In this document: positions 29,409 to 37,792 of the stretch, in pieces
How the letters are laid out: every line of letters begins with the position of its first letter
Position numbering within the stretch: the stretch's first letter is position 1
IMG/VR virus record: IMGVR_UViG_3300025646_000081
Coordinates: 1-45,507 of that record
Origin: a virus
Direction: 5' to 3' (one strand)
DNA length: 45,507 nucleotides
Notes under the pieces: generated by a model
What the model saw: only the letters and a program-made list of their open reading frames with translations
What the model was told of the DNA's origin: nothing
The model's database searches: none
Program-made: the position numbers and the translations under genes

Positions 29409-29701
29409 TAGCAATTCCATTTCCTCAGTGCAAGCGCCTTACGTGTCGGTTTGCCATTGGGCTTTTTCATTGGCCCTTTGACCCCACTCATGCGAGCGCA
29501 AAAACTCTTTCTCCTCTTAGCTGCCTTGCTTCCAGGTTTCAGTTTGGAGGGTTTTGTGGTAACAGCCATCTTCAAGTTGCTACCAGTCTCTCTGTTGTAT
29601 TTATCTACTCCAGCCTGTGTAAGCCCACCCTTAGGGTCTTTATGCTCCCCCATTTTGAGTCGGACTCTTCCTCCTTTTTTGTAGGACTTACAGGCTTTCA
29701 T
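29408..29701 (-). CDS. Small basic Cys-containing phage protein, DUF6321-like
   Basis: This 97-residue, highly basic protein has GGLTQAGVDKYNRETGSNLK, AVTTKPSKLKPGSKAAKRRKSF (in order), CARMSGVKG and a KALALRKWNC end. This pattern matches the phage family annotated DUF6321, whose function is unknown. Conserved cysteines near the middle (CARM) and at the last residue could pair or bind a metal with the N-terminal KACKS. It is the first gene of the tiny-protein unit, with a TATATTTG box just 5 nt before its ATG. Confidence 0.8.
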   Translation of the reverse strand: MKACKSYKKGGRVRLKMGEHKDPKGGLTQAGVDKYNRETGSNLKMAVTTKPSKLKPGSKAAKRRKSFCARMSGVKGPMKKPNGKPTRKALALRKWNC

Positions 29702-29706
29702 AAATG

Positions 29707-29714
29707 CAAATATA
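29707..29714 (-). promoter_or_regulatory. Promoter -7 box (TATATTTG) for small-protein unit
   Basis: Exact TATATTTG on the - strand, 5 nt (CATTT) before the ATG at 29701, in the 17-base gap after the small tail-linked gene. The spacing implies a leaderless or near-leaderless message. Confidence 0.68.
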
Positions 29715-29718
29715 ATAT

Positions 29719-29979
29719 TTACGGTTTTACCCCGTATTCCCCCTCTGTTAGCGTATATACCTTAGCGCCACCAGTGTCCTGACACAGATACGTCATAGAG
29801 AAAGTCTCTCCTTCGGGCACCTCTAAGGTGTCGTAGGTAGCGAGGTAAGTACCGTCCTCCTGAAGGCACTCTTCAAATTCTTGCTCAAGAAACGTCCACT
29901 CTAAATTTGGACACCTTGAGTCGGTCCAAATTGACTCAAGGTCTTGTTCTGACGATATTACTACTGTTTTAATAGCCAT
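29719..29979 (-). CDS. Hypothetical acidic protein following the RCC1-like gene
   Basis: This 86-residue acidic protein is not recognised. The first third is strand-helix (VVISSEQDLESIW), then an acidic helix (LEQEFEECLQEDG) and beta strands (TYLATYDTLEVPEG, FSMTYLCQ) with three cysteines overall. It is joined by a TAATG overlap to the RCC1-like gene, so the two are probably made together, perhaps as a chaperone or cap for the tail protein. That role is positional inference. Confidence 0.65.
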   Translation of the reverse strand: MAIKTVVISSEQDLESIWTDSRCPNLEWTFLEQEFEECLQEDGTYLATYDTLEVPEGETFSMTYLCQDTGGAKVYTLTEGEYGVKP

Positions 29980-31277
29980 TATGTTGCTGCTGTTGATACT
30001 AATAGTACTTCTCCCGCATTTTGATTTTGCTCTTTAAATGAAAGCATTACTTCTTTTATGCCTACAGTGATGTCATTGCCATCTAATAGATCATTAAAAG
30101 GAAGCCATGTGTTTTCTGCGGGGGGTGTTTTGGTGCTGGCGTTTCCTACAAAACTTCCAGCAGGTAAATTATCATCCCAGTTTACATACCAAGTTCCATT
30201 CTTTTTTGCAAACATAATTTCATCACCTTTAGAAGTAGACCAATCTTGGAATCTAAGGTCTTCATAATCTGTGTCTGTTCCAATTTGTCGATATCTTCTA
30301 TCTGATATAGTTGGGCCTATACCCCAAGAAGAGGAAGCATTACGAGAGCCGTACAAAGAACCGTCTGTTTTAATAACCCAATGACAGGTTCTACCTTTAG
30401 TAAAAGGTGTTTCCCAATCGGTGTCAGTTCCTACTTGAATGGGATAAAAAGAGTCGGTAGCAGTGCCTTGGCCGAGAGCACCATAATTTCCTTCTCCTAT
30501 TCCAAACAACTTTCCGCTTTGTGTTACAACAAGGGTGCTATCATACCCTGTGTCTACTTTAGCAATAGTTTCTGTCCAGTCTGTAGATGCTGAAGATTTA
30601 ACCCTTGTAAACGGCTTTGCAGAACCAGCTGTTGTTCCTAACCCAGTCTTGCCAAAATTATTAGCCCCTGCAGTATACAGATATTCAGCACCAGCACCTC
30701 CTTTAACAGCAAAAGTAGTGTAAGGATAAGAAGGCCAAGAATTAATATAAACCCAATCTGTATCAGACCCGTACTGGAGCCATCCGTTATTAACGTTATT
30801 AGTACCTCGCCCAGTGTCTCCATTATCTGCAAACTGACTAATGCTGCCGCACCACCAAAGTGTACCATCTGTTTTTATAGCCCAACAACCATTTACATGA
30901 GGTTCGAATTGAGCTACGTTAGTAAGTGATAATTTGAATTCATGTGCATCACCATTAACTGTTCTTCCCAGCTGCGTTGTATTAATCCAACCAGCAGAAT
31001 AAAGATTATTAGAACCATCTACAGCAAAGTAATGATACAAACCTTGCTTTATTCTTTCTATGTCTGTCCTAGTGTCTATCTGGGCTTTATATAAGCTTAC
31101 TGAAGAGTCTCCAAAAAACTCTTGAGCATTTGGAGTTCTTGAATTAAAAGTTCCTGATTCAAAATACAATAATCCTGTATTTGATTCCGCCACGCCACCT
31201 CCCGACGGTACGTCTTGTCCGTTTATAGATGCAATATTTGCCATGTCAATTTCGTTATAACTACTCGTGTTTGCCAT
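29979..31277 (-). CDS. Tail protein with RCC1-like beta-propeller repeats
   Basis: This is a 432-residue protein. After an N-terminal IASINGQDVPSGGG segment, which is common at the base of phage tail proteins, it has at least five RCC1-like repeats. They are near residues 84-105 (LYSAGWINTTQLG), 132-158 (AIKTDGTLWWCG...DTGRGT), 189-215 (LYTAGANNFGKTGLGT), 249-272 (LFGIGEGNYGALGQGT) and 299-325 (VIKTDGSLYG). Such repeats fold as propeller blades, and in phages they are likely receptor- or glycan-contacting. It lies in the tail block, coupled by TAATG to the fibre gene upstream. Proteins with RCC1 repeats occur in phages, but the ligand here is unknown. Confidence 0.75.
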   Translation of the reverse strand: MANTSSYNEIDMANIASINGQDVPSGGGVAESNTGLLYFESGTFNSRTPNAQEFFGDSSVSLYKAQIDTRTDIERIKQGLYHYFAVDGSNNLYSAGWINTTQLGRTVNGDAHEFKLSLTNVAQFEPHVNGCWAIKTDGTLWWCGSISQFADNGDTGRGTNNVNNGWLQYGSDTDWVYINSWPSYPYTTFAVKGGAGAEYLYTAGANNFGKTGLGTTAGSAKPFTRVKSSASTDWTETIAKVDTGYDSTLVVTQSGKLFGIGEGNYGALGQGTATDSFYPIQVGTDTDWETPFTKGRTCHWVIKTDGSLYGSRNASSSWGIGPTISDRRYRQIGTDTDYEDLRFQDWSTSKGDEIMFAKKNGTWYVNWDDNLPAGSFVGNASTKTPPAENTWLPFNDLLDGNDITVGIKEVMLSFKEQNQNAGEVLLVSTAAT

Positions 31278-32974
31278 TACCCAAGTTCAATATAGTCTGG
31301 TGAAGGATCTACGTACAACAGCGTAGAAGACAAAGCGTAACCAATAACCCTTACGAAGTCCCCAGGTGTTTGTGGTATTGCACTAGTTACAAGACCAGAG
31401 CTTGTACTTATATACATTAAGTCTCCAGGGTTTGCACTTGTGTTTTGACCACGTATACCCCTAACCAAAAGGCCATCACTAGTCGCGCTAGATCCAAGAG
31501 CTATTCCAAACAAACCTTTCGTTCCCGATAAAGAATTTGCGTCTGCCTCCACCCACGTAGCGTTTGCTACTGGGCTTCCACCGTCAGATGAAAGTATATA
31601 CGCCTTGCCTGCGCTCAGGTTGGTGTTGTTTCCATATTTCACTACTTGACCTTCGTATGAGCCACTTCCGTATGCAGAAGAGCGAGTGAAAAATTCCAAG
31701 TACTGACCGTCTAGCTCGTTTGTAGACCCTCCTCCGCTAACGGTGGTAAAAGAAAGCGTGCCAGACCCGTTTGTAGACAAAACTTGACCGCTAGTTCCAT
31801 CAGCATCTGGTAGAGTGAAAACAGTATTAGTAGCTGTAGTTGCGTCAGGAACTTGAAGAAAAACCCCTCCGTTTCCTTGCGCCCCCTGTATAAAAAGCCT
31901 AGGTGATGAAGCAGAAGAGATCGCATTAATGCTCAGAACGTTTTGCACTACGGGGTTTACTTTTTCAATCGTATCCACCCAAGAAAGGACTCCACTTCCG
32001 TTGGTGCTTAACACCTGTGAACTCGTTCCTGCCCCGTCAGGAAAAGTAAGAGTTGTACTAGAGGTGACAAAAGTTGGAGCCTTGAGTTCAATGTAGTTAT
32101 TATTAATTACGTTAGCTCCCTCAAGTTTGATTCCCCCGCCACTGAGTGATCCGCTATCTACTTTAAAGTCTCCAAACACCTGCACTCCATTGGCGGAGCT
32201 GACCTTCATTATGTCTGTCGTTCCATCGTCAATAGTAAGTGTGTTACCATCAACATCTATGGTTCTGTCAGCCGTAAGGGTTTGATCCGCCCCACCAAGC
32301 CCTCCGCCTCCGCCCTGAGCGACGAATTCCAGTGCGGTGCCAGCTGAGTTAACAGCCAAAACCTGCCCAGATGTACCCAGGCTTGCTGGAACCTCCGTTA
32401 GGCTGGTTATAGATAGGTTCTCTATCGTTGTGTCAAGGAAATCTATCCTTGCGTCCCCTTGAGTTAGTGACCCACCATATATTCTAAGGGCTTTGTGAGA
32501 CGTTTCGTCTCCTGACGTTTCTACATAGAAGTCCATCCACCCGTTGACTCCAGTGGAGGACATCTCTATGTAGTTCCCTTCTACTCCAGCCTTAAAATCT
32601 TCATTGGAAAGAATTACCGCCGCTCCATTATTAATGGAATCGTTATGTACAAACTCTGTGGTTTCGGATTTTTGAGAAAGCGAATCTCCTTTTATGTAAG
32701 AATCTATCTCTCTATTTGCCTCAAGAATCGCATTAGCAAGATCGGCACACGCATTTGCGTTAGCAGATATAGTCGCACCAGAAAAATCCTTTATATCAGA
32801 AGCAGCAATACCTTGTATTCTTTTTTCTCCTCCGACTTCTATGTCTACTTCTGAGTTTCCAGTAGCAACCACATTAACTTTTACGTAAGGGCCAAAAGAA
32901 AAAACTTCGTCAAAAGAGGTGTCCCTTATGTCGATTTTTTTAACCTCACCAATCTTGTATATTCTTACTTCCAT
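31277..32974 (-). CDS. Tail fibre-like protein with repeated modules
   Basis: This 565-residue, Ser/Gly/Thr-rich beta protein has three copies of a short repeat: GTSGQVLAVNSAGTALEF (~200), GTSSQVLSTNGSGVLSW (~316) and GTSGQVLSTNGSGTLSF (~393). This is typical of phage fibre shafts. A module at ~102-179 (KSETTEFVHNDSINNG...) is shared with the next upstream gene. A Gly-rich hinge (AQGGGGGLGG) splits the N-terminal and shaft regions. The C-terminal ~140 residues are a different beta domain ending YVDPSPDYIELG, possibly receptor-binding. It opens its own transcription unit and is coupled to the RCC1-like gene. Confidence 0.75.
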   Translation of the reverse strand: MEVRIYKIGEVKKIDIRDTSFDEVFSFGPYVKVNVVATGNSEVDIEVGGEKRIQGIAASDIKDFSGATISANANACADLANAILEANREIDSYIKGDSLSQKSETTEFVHNDSINNGAAVILSNEDFKAGVEGNYIEMSSTGVNGWMDFYVETSGDETSHKALRIYGGSLTQGDARIDFLDTTIENLSITSLTEVPASLGTSGQVLAVNSAGTALEFVAQGGGGGLGGADQTLTADRTIDVDGNTLTIDDGTTDIMKVSSANGVQVFGDFKVDSGSLSGGGIKLEGANVINNNYIELKAPTFVTSSTTLTFPDGAGTSSQVLSTNGSGVLSWVDTIEKVNPVVQNVLSINAISSASSPRLFIQGAQGNGGVFLQVPDATTATNTVFTLPDADGTSGQVLSTNGSGTLSFTTVSGGGSTNELDGQYLEFFTRSSAYGSGSYEGQVVKYGNNTNLSAGKAYILSSDGGSPVANATWVEADANSLSGTKGLFGIALGSSATSDGLLVRGIRGQNTSANPGDLMYISTSSGLVTSAIPQTPGDFVRVIGYALSSTLLYVDPSPDYIELG

Positions 32975-32991
32975 TGCAGCCCTTAGTTCTG

Positions 32992-32999
32992 CAAATATA
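32992..32999 (-). promoter_or_regulatory. Promoter -7 box (TATATTTG) for fibre/RCC1 unit
   Basis: Exact TATATTTG on the - strand, 17 nt before the ATG at 32974 in a 32-base gap. An AAGGG lies in the leader, a weak Shine-Dalgarno at best. Confidence 0.65.
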
Positions 33000-33006
33000 A
33001 AGTAAA

Positions 33007-33654
33007 TTACACGGCCTCAGTGTACAGCCCACCAGTGTTAGACACCTTCAAGTAGTATCTATTTCCGTTAGATGCAGAAATAATTATACGCCCTTCAAAC
33101 TCGATGACGGGACCCTGCTGAATATCGGTTCCGAATATGTGTATCGCCCTATCCGTATTGCCGCTGGGGGTTTTAACGTTTATGTCTATATCCCCATAGG
33201 TACCCGTGCTATTAAACTCGATGTGGTTGCCTTGAACTCCGATCTTGGCTGACTCAGATGATAGTATCATAGCACCCCCATTGGCTATGCTTTCATTATG
33301 CACAATATCCGTGGTTTCGCTTTTGCCTGACGTCAAGTCTGGCTTTATGAAGTCATCTATGTTATATGAAGACCCCGTATAAACTGGAGCTTCATTAAAT
33401 AAGAACTTTTGATTAAGAGCGGACACCGTATCTGAAACACTAGATCCTGCCTGCGTAGTTCCGTTAAAGCTTATGTGCTGATACGGAAGAGAAAAAAATA
33501 TGTTTTCTCTCCCCGAAGCTGTTTGGAATGATATGTCTATTGAATTAGATTCGTCAGAGTTTATAGAAGCTTCGACATCAAACCTTAGGTCACACGACCT
33601 CTCTCCGTTGCTAGTCTTAAACGAAACAACATCCCTGTTTCTAGTTACAATCAT
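33007..33654 (-). CDS. Tail protein sharing a module with the next fibre gene
   Basis: This is a 215-residue beta-rich protein. Residues ~111-186 (KSETTDIVHNESIANGGAMILS..., GNHIEFNSTG, IHIFGTDIQQGPVIEF) align clearly with ~102-179 of the following fibre protein, so the two genes share a duplicated module. The N-terminal half (VSFKTSNGERSCDLRFDVEAS) is beta-sandwich-like, and it ends in NRYYLKVSNTGGLYTEAV. It overlaps the dockerin-bearing gene upstream by 4 nt. It may be a second, shorter fibre or a base on which the longer one sits. Function is inferred from the shared module and position. Confidence 0.7.
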   Translation of the reverse strand: MIVTRNRDVVSFKTSNGERSCDLRFDVEASINSDESNSIDISFQTASGRENIFFSLPYQHISFNGTTQAGSSVSDTVSALNQKFLFNEAPVYTGSSYNIDDFIKPDLTSGKSETTDIVHNESIANGGAMILSSESAKIGVQGNHIEFNSTGTYGDIDINVKTPSGNTDRAIHIFGTDIQQGPVIEFEGRIIISASNGNRYYLKVSNTGGLYTEAV

Positions 33655-35135
33655 GATATTAAAAGATGCAGGTCTATATTTTCAACTCTGATAAACTGAA
33701 CGTTTCCGCCCGACTGAAAATGCCAACTCATGTGCATTTCACTGACAACAACGTTGCTTGACCCTGGCCTAGATTCAAGGTCGTATTGATTTGTTATTGT
33801 AGACCACAACGGTCCAGTTACAATCGGAAACAAGTCAGGATTGTTTCCCCCCGCCACGCTGTTTCCGTCCGCACCCCCAGGCGTCCCATTTGTGGGATAG
33901 TCAAGCAGTTGAATTTGAGAGAAGTTGTTTCCAGTGGAGGTTTCTATGACATCTCCATTCTCATCAATAAATCTAAAGTTTAGATACGCTTTGGCTCTTA
34001 TTTGAGATGTTTCCGAATGGAAAACACTAAAACCCGTGGGGTACACCCCTCCGCCAGCAGATCCTGGGGTGCCTGCAGCAGTACTGACAGAGAGGCTTAT
34101 ATCAAACCCAGGAGCTTTAAGTATGTGGTCTAAAGTAACGGGGGATCCATCTATCTCTAATATTTTTATGTAAGACGCATCAGAGATTTGAGTACCAGGG
34201 GATCCGTTGTTAAGTATAAAGTCTAGAGAATTAGAGTTCCCCGTCTCGTCTGTATCCCCAGGTCTAATGTGAACTGTATTATTAGGCCAAAAACTAACCG
34301 CTGATGAGCTCTCGTAAGGATTAGTAATCCAATCATTAGGAGGGATCTGAGAAAACGTTGCTTTATATTGACCCGCTGCTCCTAATTCTGGGTTAAACGA
34401 CTTCCAGTTCGGTCCTCCCCAATGAATGTGCATGTCACAAAAGACATCTTGGTTTCCGAAGTTACCGAGCAGGATGAGCAGGTCAGATATGCCCACGACT
34501 CCATCTCCGTCTAGGTCTCCCAGAACTCCGCTACCTGAGTTAGTAAATGACCCGCTAGTACCGTACCCGTTGTCGATCAAATCCTGAGCAATCCCTTGAC
34601 CCAAAACTTGCACCACGAAGTTTTTAAGGTCCAGGTTTGTCATCCTGTAATGGGTCTCGCTATTTCCTCCAGTAATTATATCACCTACGTAGCTTATACG
34701 CCTCATTAAAAAGGCATACTTCTCAATATCTAGCTCTGCTATTGCATTACCTAGGGATTCGGGAATATAACTTCCGTCTAATGCTTGAACTAGATCTGGG
34801 GCGTCGTCATACGTAGTAAAATCATTGATTATTTCCTTGAAGTTGCCGCTAGAAGTAAAGTCAGTCTGGTTCTGAGAAACAAAGTACTTTTTTAAGGATT
34901 TGTCATATACAAAAATACCCTGTCCCCTAAACTCTTCGGGTATATCTTCAACAGTGGTCCATGTGGCCCCACCCAAAAGCTCACTCCAGTTTGAAGAGCT
35001 AAACCCGTTGGAGTGGGGCACACCAACCTCGTTAGATGATCCCCCCACTACTTGATACCCTATAACCTGATTGTTAAATAGATCAAGGACTGGGCCTCCA
35101 GAAGCTTCTAGTACGTCTCCAATGAATACAGGCAT
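33651..35135 (-). CDS. Tail/fibre protein with a dockerin-like calcium-binding repeat
   Basis: This is a 494-residue protein. The N-terminus MPVFIGDVLEASGG resembles that of the 631-residue tail gene two places upstream (MAIFFGDELKSS), which suggests a common attachment domain. Residues 206-227 (GDLDGDGVVGISDLLILLGN) match a single dockerin-type calcium loop-helix (DxDGDGxxxxxDLxxLL), preceded by a Ser/Gly linker (GTSGSFTNSGSG). The C-terminal half has histidine/tryptophan-rich beta segments (DMHIHWGGPNW; EMHMSWHF) that look like a carbohydrate-binding or jelly-roll-like unit. It is coupled by 1-nt and 4-nt overlaps to its neighbours. A receptor-binding or decoration role is likely; no hydrolase motif was seen. 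Confidence 0.7.
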   Translation of the reverse strand: MPVFIGDVLEASGGPVLDLFNNQVIGYQVVGGSSNEVGVPHSNGFSSSNWSELLGGATWTTVEDIPEEFRGQGIFVYDKSLKKYFVSQNQTDFTSSGNFKEIINDFTTYDDAPDLVQALDGSYIPESLGNAIAELDIEKYAFLMRRISYVGDIITGGNSETHYRMTNLDLKNFVVQVLGQGIAQDLIDNGYGTSGSFTNSGSGVLGDLDGDGVVGISDLLILLGNFGNQDVFCDMHIHWGGPNWKSFNPELGAAGQYKATFSQIPPNDWITNPYESSSAVSFWPNNTVHIRPGDTDETGNSNSLDFILNNGSPGTQISDASYIKILEIDGSPVTLDHILKAPGFDISLSVSTAAGTPGSAGGGVYPTGFSVFHSETSQIRAKAYLNFRFIDENGDVIETSTGNNFSQIQLLDYPTNGTPGGADGNSVAGGNNPDLFPIVTGPLWSTITNQYDLESRPGSSNVVVSEMHMSWHFQSGGNVQFIRVENIDLHLLIS

Positions 35136-35506
35136 TATTCTGCCATTTCAATAAACTCAATACATCCCTTAATGTCAGAAGGTTTAATACCACTAGTCTC
35201 GACACCATACATGTTTATCTTTTTGATATGCACCTCATGCTCCTCGTTCAAAAGCTCTCTTACATCTTCACTAAACTTTTCGGCAGCCTCGTCAGATACA
35301 ACTTGCTTGCCGTCGTCGTCGCTATATACTTCAGCCTTTAAAGATTCGATAAACTCATTCCTCTTTTCTTCAAAAGGCCTTACTATAGCCTCTAGGTTTT
35401 TTACATTTTGAGCCACCGTGTAGCTCAATTTAAAAGGAAGGTCGCAGTGAGAAAGCTTCGAGAACCCGTTAAGGCTTTCGATGCACTTCAGCATTGTAAT
35501 TTTCAT
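35135..35506 (-). CDS. Small hypothetical protein, possible tail-assembly factor
   Basis: This is a 123-residue protein. It starts MKITMLKCIESLNGF, has LPFKLSYTVAQNVKNLEAIVRPFEEKRNEF (given here in part: FKLSYTVAQNVKNLE), an acidic helix (DEAAEKFSEDVRELLNEEHEVHI) and an SDIKGCIEFIEMAE end. The KLSY-x-I/V-x-x-N followed by a long coiled helix recalls DUF1617-like small phage proteins, but the match is loose. It opens the unit behind a TATATTTG box and is coupled by TAATG to the dockerin-bearing gene. A chaperone or assembly factor is a guess from size and position. Confidence 0.65.
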   Translation of the reverse strand: MKITMLKCIESLNGFSKLSHCDLPFKLSYTVAQNVKNLEAIVRPFEEKRNEFIESLKAEVYSDDDGKQVVSDEAAEKFSEDVRELLNEEHEVHIKKINMYGVETSGIKPSDIKGCIEFIEMAE

Positions 35507-35523
35507 GTGGATTAAAGTTTGCT

Positions 35524-35531
35524 CAAATATA
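35524..35531 (-). promoter_or_regulatory. Promoter -7 box (TATATTTG) for tail unit
   Basis: Exact TATATTTG on the - strand, 17 nt before the ATG at 35506. It sits inside the spacer of a 6-bp inverted repeat (AGTTTG at 35516-35521, CAAACT at 35532-35537), which could be chance or an operator. Confidence 0.62.
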
Positions 35532-35536
35532 CAAAC

Positions 35537-37783
35537 TCATCCCATAACAACAAACTTGACAACATCACCGTTCTCAAAACCGTTAGCAAAAACATCGCAG
35601 CTATTTTTGTATTCATCAGGGAAGGTCCCCGATTGAGTTCTAACCCTAACCTTAGGGTGAACAATACTTCCTACTGGAAGGTTTCCAGCTGCTTGAGATA
35701 TTACAATACCGACCACATGAACGAATCCATCCTCTAGGTCCAAGCCGTGATATATTCTAACAGAACCATCTGGGCGAGGCGCTGAGGTTGAACCTGAGGC
35801 ACCGTAGTTTACAGTAACAACAGAGGTCCTAGTATAAGACCTAACAAAAGTTTGGTTGTATGTGCTTTCAGATCCGCCATCAGGGGTGTACGTAAACGAC
35901 TCTGTTCTGCTGTACTTTTTAAGCAGGCCATACGGAGTGGTAATGAACTTCAGTGTATTCTCTTCCGCATCCGTATCATTCATATCGTGATACAAGAACC
36001 TGTCGTCTGCTTGTTGTGTGGTCGGAACGACACGCACGTCAACGGTACTAAGTATTCTTCCCTCTATTGGGTTTGTGGTGTATGTTGCTGGAGTAACACC
36101 ATCAGCTTCATAAGTGGCTACTTCGTATCCATGAGCCAAGTACCACCCACCGTAAAGGGTGTTGTCAGTGTTGTACTTGTAGTTTATATATGGTCTGGCG
36201 TTGTTTATGTTAGTTCCACTACCATGGAAAACCTCAATGCCAGAAGGCTGCAAACTAGCCGATGAAACGTTAGACGTAATGGTTCCGTCTGATTCTCTGG
36301 CTACGTTTAAAGAGAGAAGGTTATCTTCAAAAGAAACTTCCTCTGTAGTTGTTGTTATAAGACTACCAGCTACGGTAAGATCCCCGTCTATAGTGGTGTC
36401 TCCATACACCCTAAGGTTGCTGGACGTTCCGTTTCCACTATCCCACAAGGTAGAGGTTCCGATAGTTAGTCCTCCCGCCGCGGTGTCGGTTCCAAGCTGA
36501 ATAATCCTATTAAGAGCAATGGCTAGGTTTCCGTTTCCGTCTGTATCTACAGTAGTGCTCGCTGCGGAGCCATTATCGTAATCATATATAACTACGTTTG
36601 TTGCGTTGTTGGCTGGGTCAGGGGACATTACGGTGCTGGCGTAAACTCCCTGAGGAAGGTCGTCTATAATTCCAGTCCCATCTCCGTTCGTTATGTCCTC
36701 AAAAGCCGCCGTCCCAAGGGTTTTCTTAAATACTTGGCCTGCGCCGTCTACTACTAAGGCGCTGGTTAGACCAAGAACGTCTGAGTAGAGGTTGGTGATT
36801 CTAGTTCCAGAAAGCTGAGCAGTAACAGCCCCACTATCATCCGTGACGACTTGGATGTTCGCAGCGGCGCCTAGAACAACACCTGAAGCCCTGTTTACCT
36901 GCAAACCTGGAGTATAGTTGCCTTCTGCAGAGTTGTTGGTGTTGGGCTGAACCAAAAAATTGGTCCGTATGTTACTCTGAAGATTCTCTCCAGGGACTCC
37001 TGTCTGACCTACGTCAAGCAAGGTATTATATCCAGACTGCCCGACATTATATGTCGTGGCAACAGCATCACCATTCCACAACCTCAAGGACCTTCCTTGG
37101 TGCTGTCCGTTGATCTTGAGCCTTATTCTTTTTTGAGGAGCATCGGCGCCTGTGAGGTTAACTATCTCTATACTTGAGTCACCTGTGGCTAACCCTTGAT
37201 TAAATACATTCGCTACATCGTCGTAAGTAGGGAACGTAAACGCAAGAGTTCCGTCTCCGACAACCAAAGGTGTTGTGACAATAGTATTGTCAGCGTCATT
37301 GTATGTCACCCCGCTGAAGTCAGAAATTCCTCCACCTCCACCACCAACGAGACTGTCCAACAACGCCCAGGCCGCAGGAACAGCTGTAAGGGTTCCGTTA
37401 TCGTCTGTTACTGTAAGGGTAGCCTCGCTGTTTGGCGTTTCTATCAGCGTGATATCGGTAAGGCAGTAGAACTTTCCTATCCCGTTTGTAGTCGAAGGAG
37501 CTTCAAAAAACGTATCCGTACCGTCAATTTCAACCGTGATCGTGTTATCCCCGTTAGCAGCGCCTGTTGTAGTAAGAGGGTCTGTGTTTCGGACAAAAAC
37601 TATAGAACTATACTCCTTGAGCTGCCCGATAGCAGCTGCAGACACTATGTGCTTGAGCTTAGCCAGCTCAAAAAGGTTGTCTACCGAGGTCCTTATACCA
37701 CCTTGAATCTCATCACTCTCGACCAGTCCGTACCCGTTGACCGTCGAGTTGTGAGTTAGCGCATCAATAAATCCTATAGCCAT
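35537..37783 (-). CDS. Tail fibre-like structural protein
   Basis: This is a 748-residue, Thr/Asn/Gly-rich beta protein. A helical N-terminal segment (RTSVDNLFELAKLKHIVSAAAIGQLKEY) could be a base-attachment or trimerisation part. It is followed by many short strands. A shaft-like piece, GDTTIDGDLTVAGSLITTTTE...FEDNLLSLN (~465-500), is the 'Gd-T-I-x-G-D-L-x-V-x-G' pattern common in phage fibres. The C-terminal ~230 residues are a separate beta region (YINYKYNTDN, WYLAHGYEV, YGLLKKYSRTESFTYT) and may contact the receptor. It sits 9 bases downstream of the 631-residue tail gene with no promoter box. Confidence 0.72.
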   Translation of the reverse strand: MAIGFIDALTHNSTVNGYGLVESDEIQGGIRTSVDNLFELAKLKHIVSAAAIGQLKEYSSIVFVRNTDPLTTTGAANGDNTITVEIDGTDTFFEAPSTTNGIGKFYCLTDITLIETPNSEATLTVTDDNGTLTAVPAAWALLDSLVGGGGGGISDFSGVTYNDADNTIVTTPLVVGDGTLAFTFPTYDDVANVFNQGLATGDSSIEIVNLTGADAPQKRIRLKINGQHQGRSLRLWNGDAVATTYNVGQSGYNTLLDVGQTGVPGENLQSNIRTNFLVQPNTNNSAEGNYTPGLQVNRASGVVLGAAANIQVVTDDSGAVTAQLSGTRITNLYSDVLGLTSALVVDGAGQVFKKTLGTAAFEDITNGDGTGIIDDLPQGVYASTVMSPDPANNATNVVIYDYDNGSAASTTVDTDGNGNLAIALNRIIQLGTDTAAGGLTIGTSTLWDSGNGTSSNLRVYGDTTIDGDLTVAGSLITTTTEEVSFEDNLLSLNVARESDGTITSNVSSASLQPSGIEVFHGSGTNINNARPYINYKYNTDNTLYGGWYLAHGYEVATYEADGVTPATYTTNPIEGRILSTVDVRVVPTTQQADDRFLYHDMNDTDAEENTLKFITTPYGLLKKYSRTESFTYTPDGGSESTYNQTFVRSYTRTSVVTVNYGASGSTSAPRPDGSVRIYHGLDLEDGFVHVVGIVISQAAGNLPVGSIVHPKVRVRTQSGTFPDEYKNSCDVFANGFENGDVVKFVVMG

Positions 37784-37792
37784 GTCTTGTTT

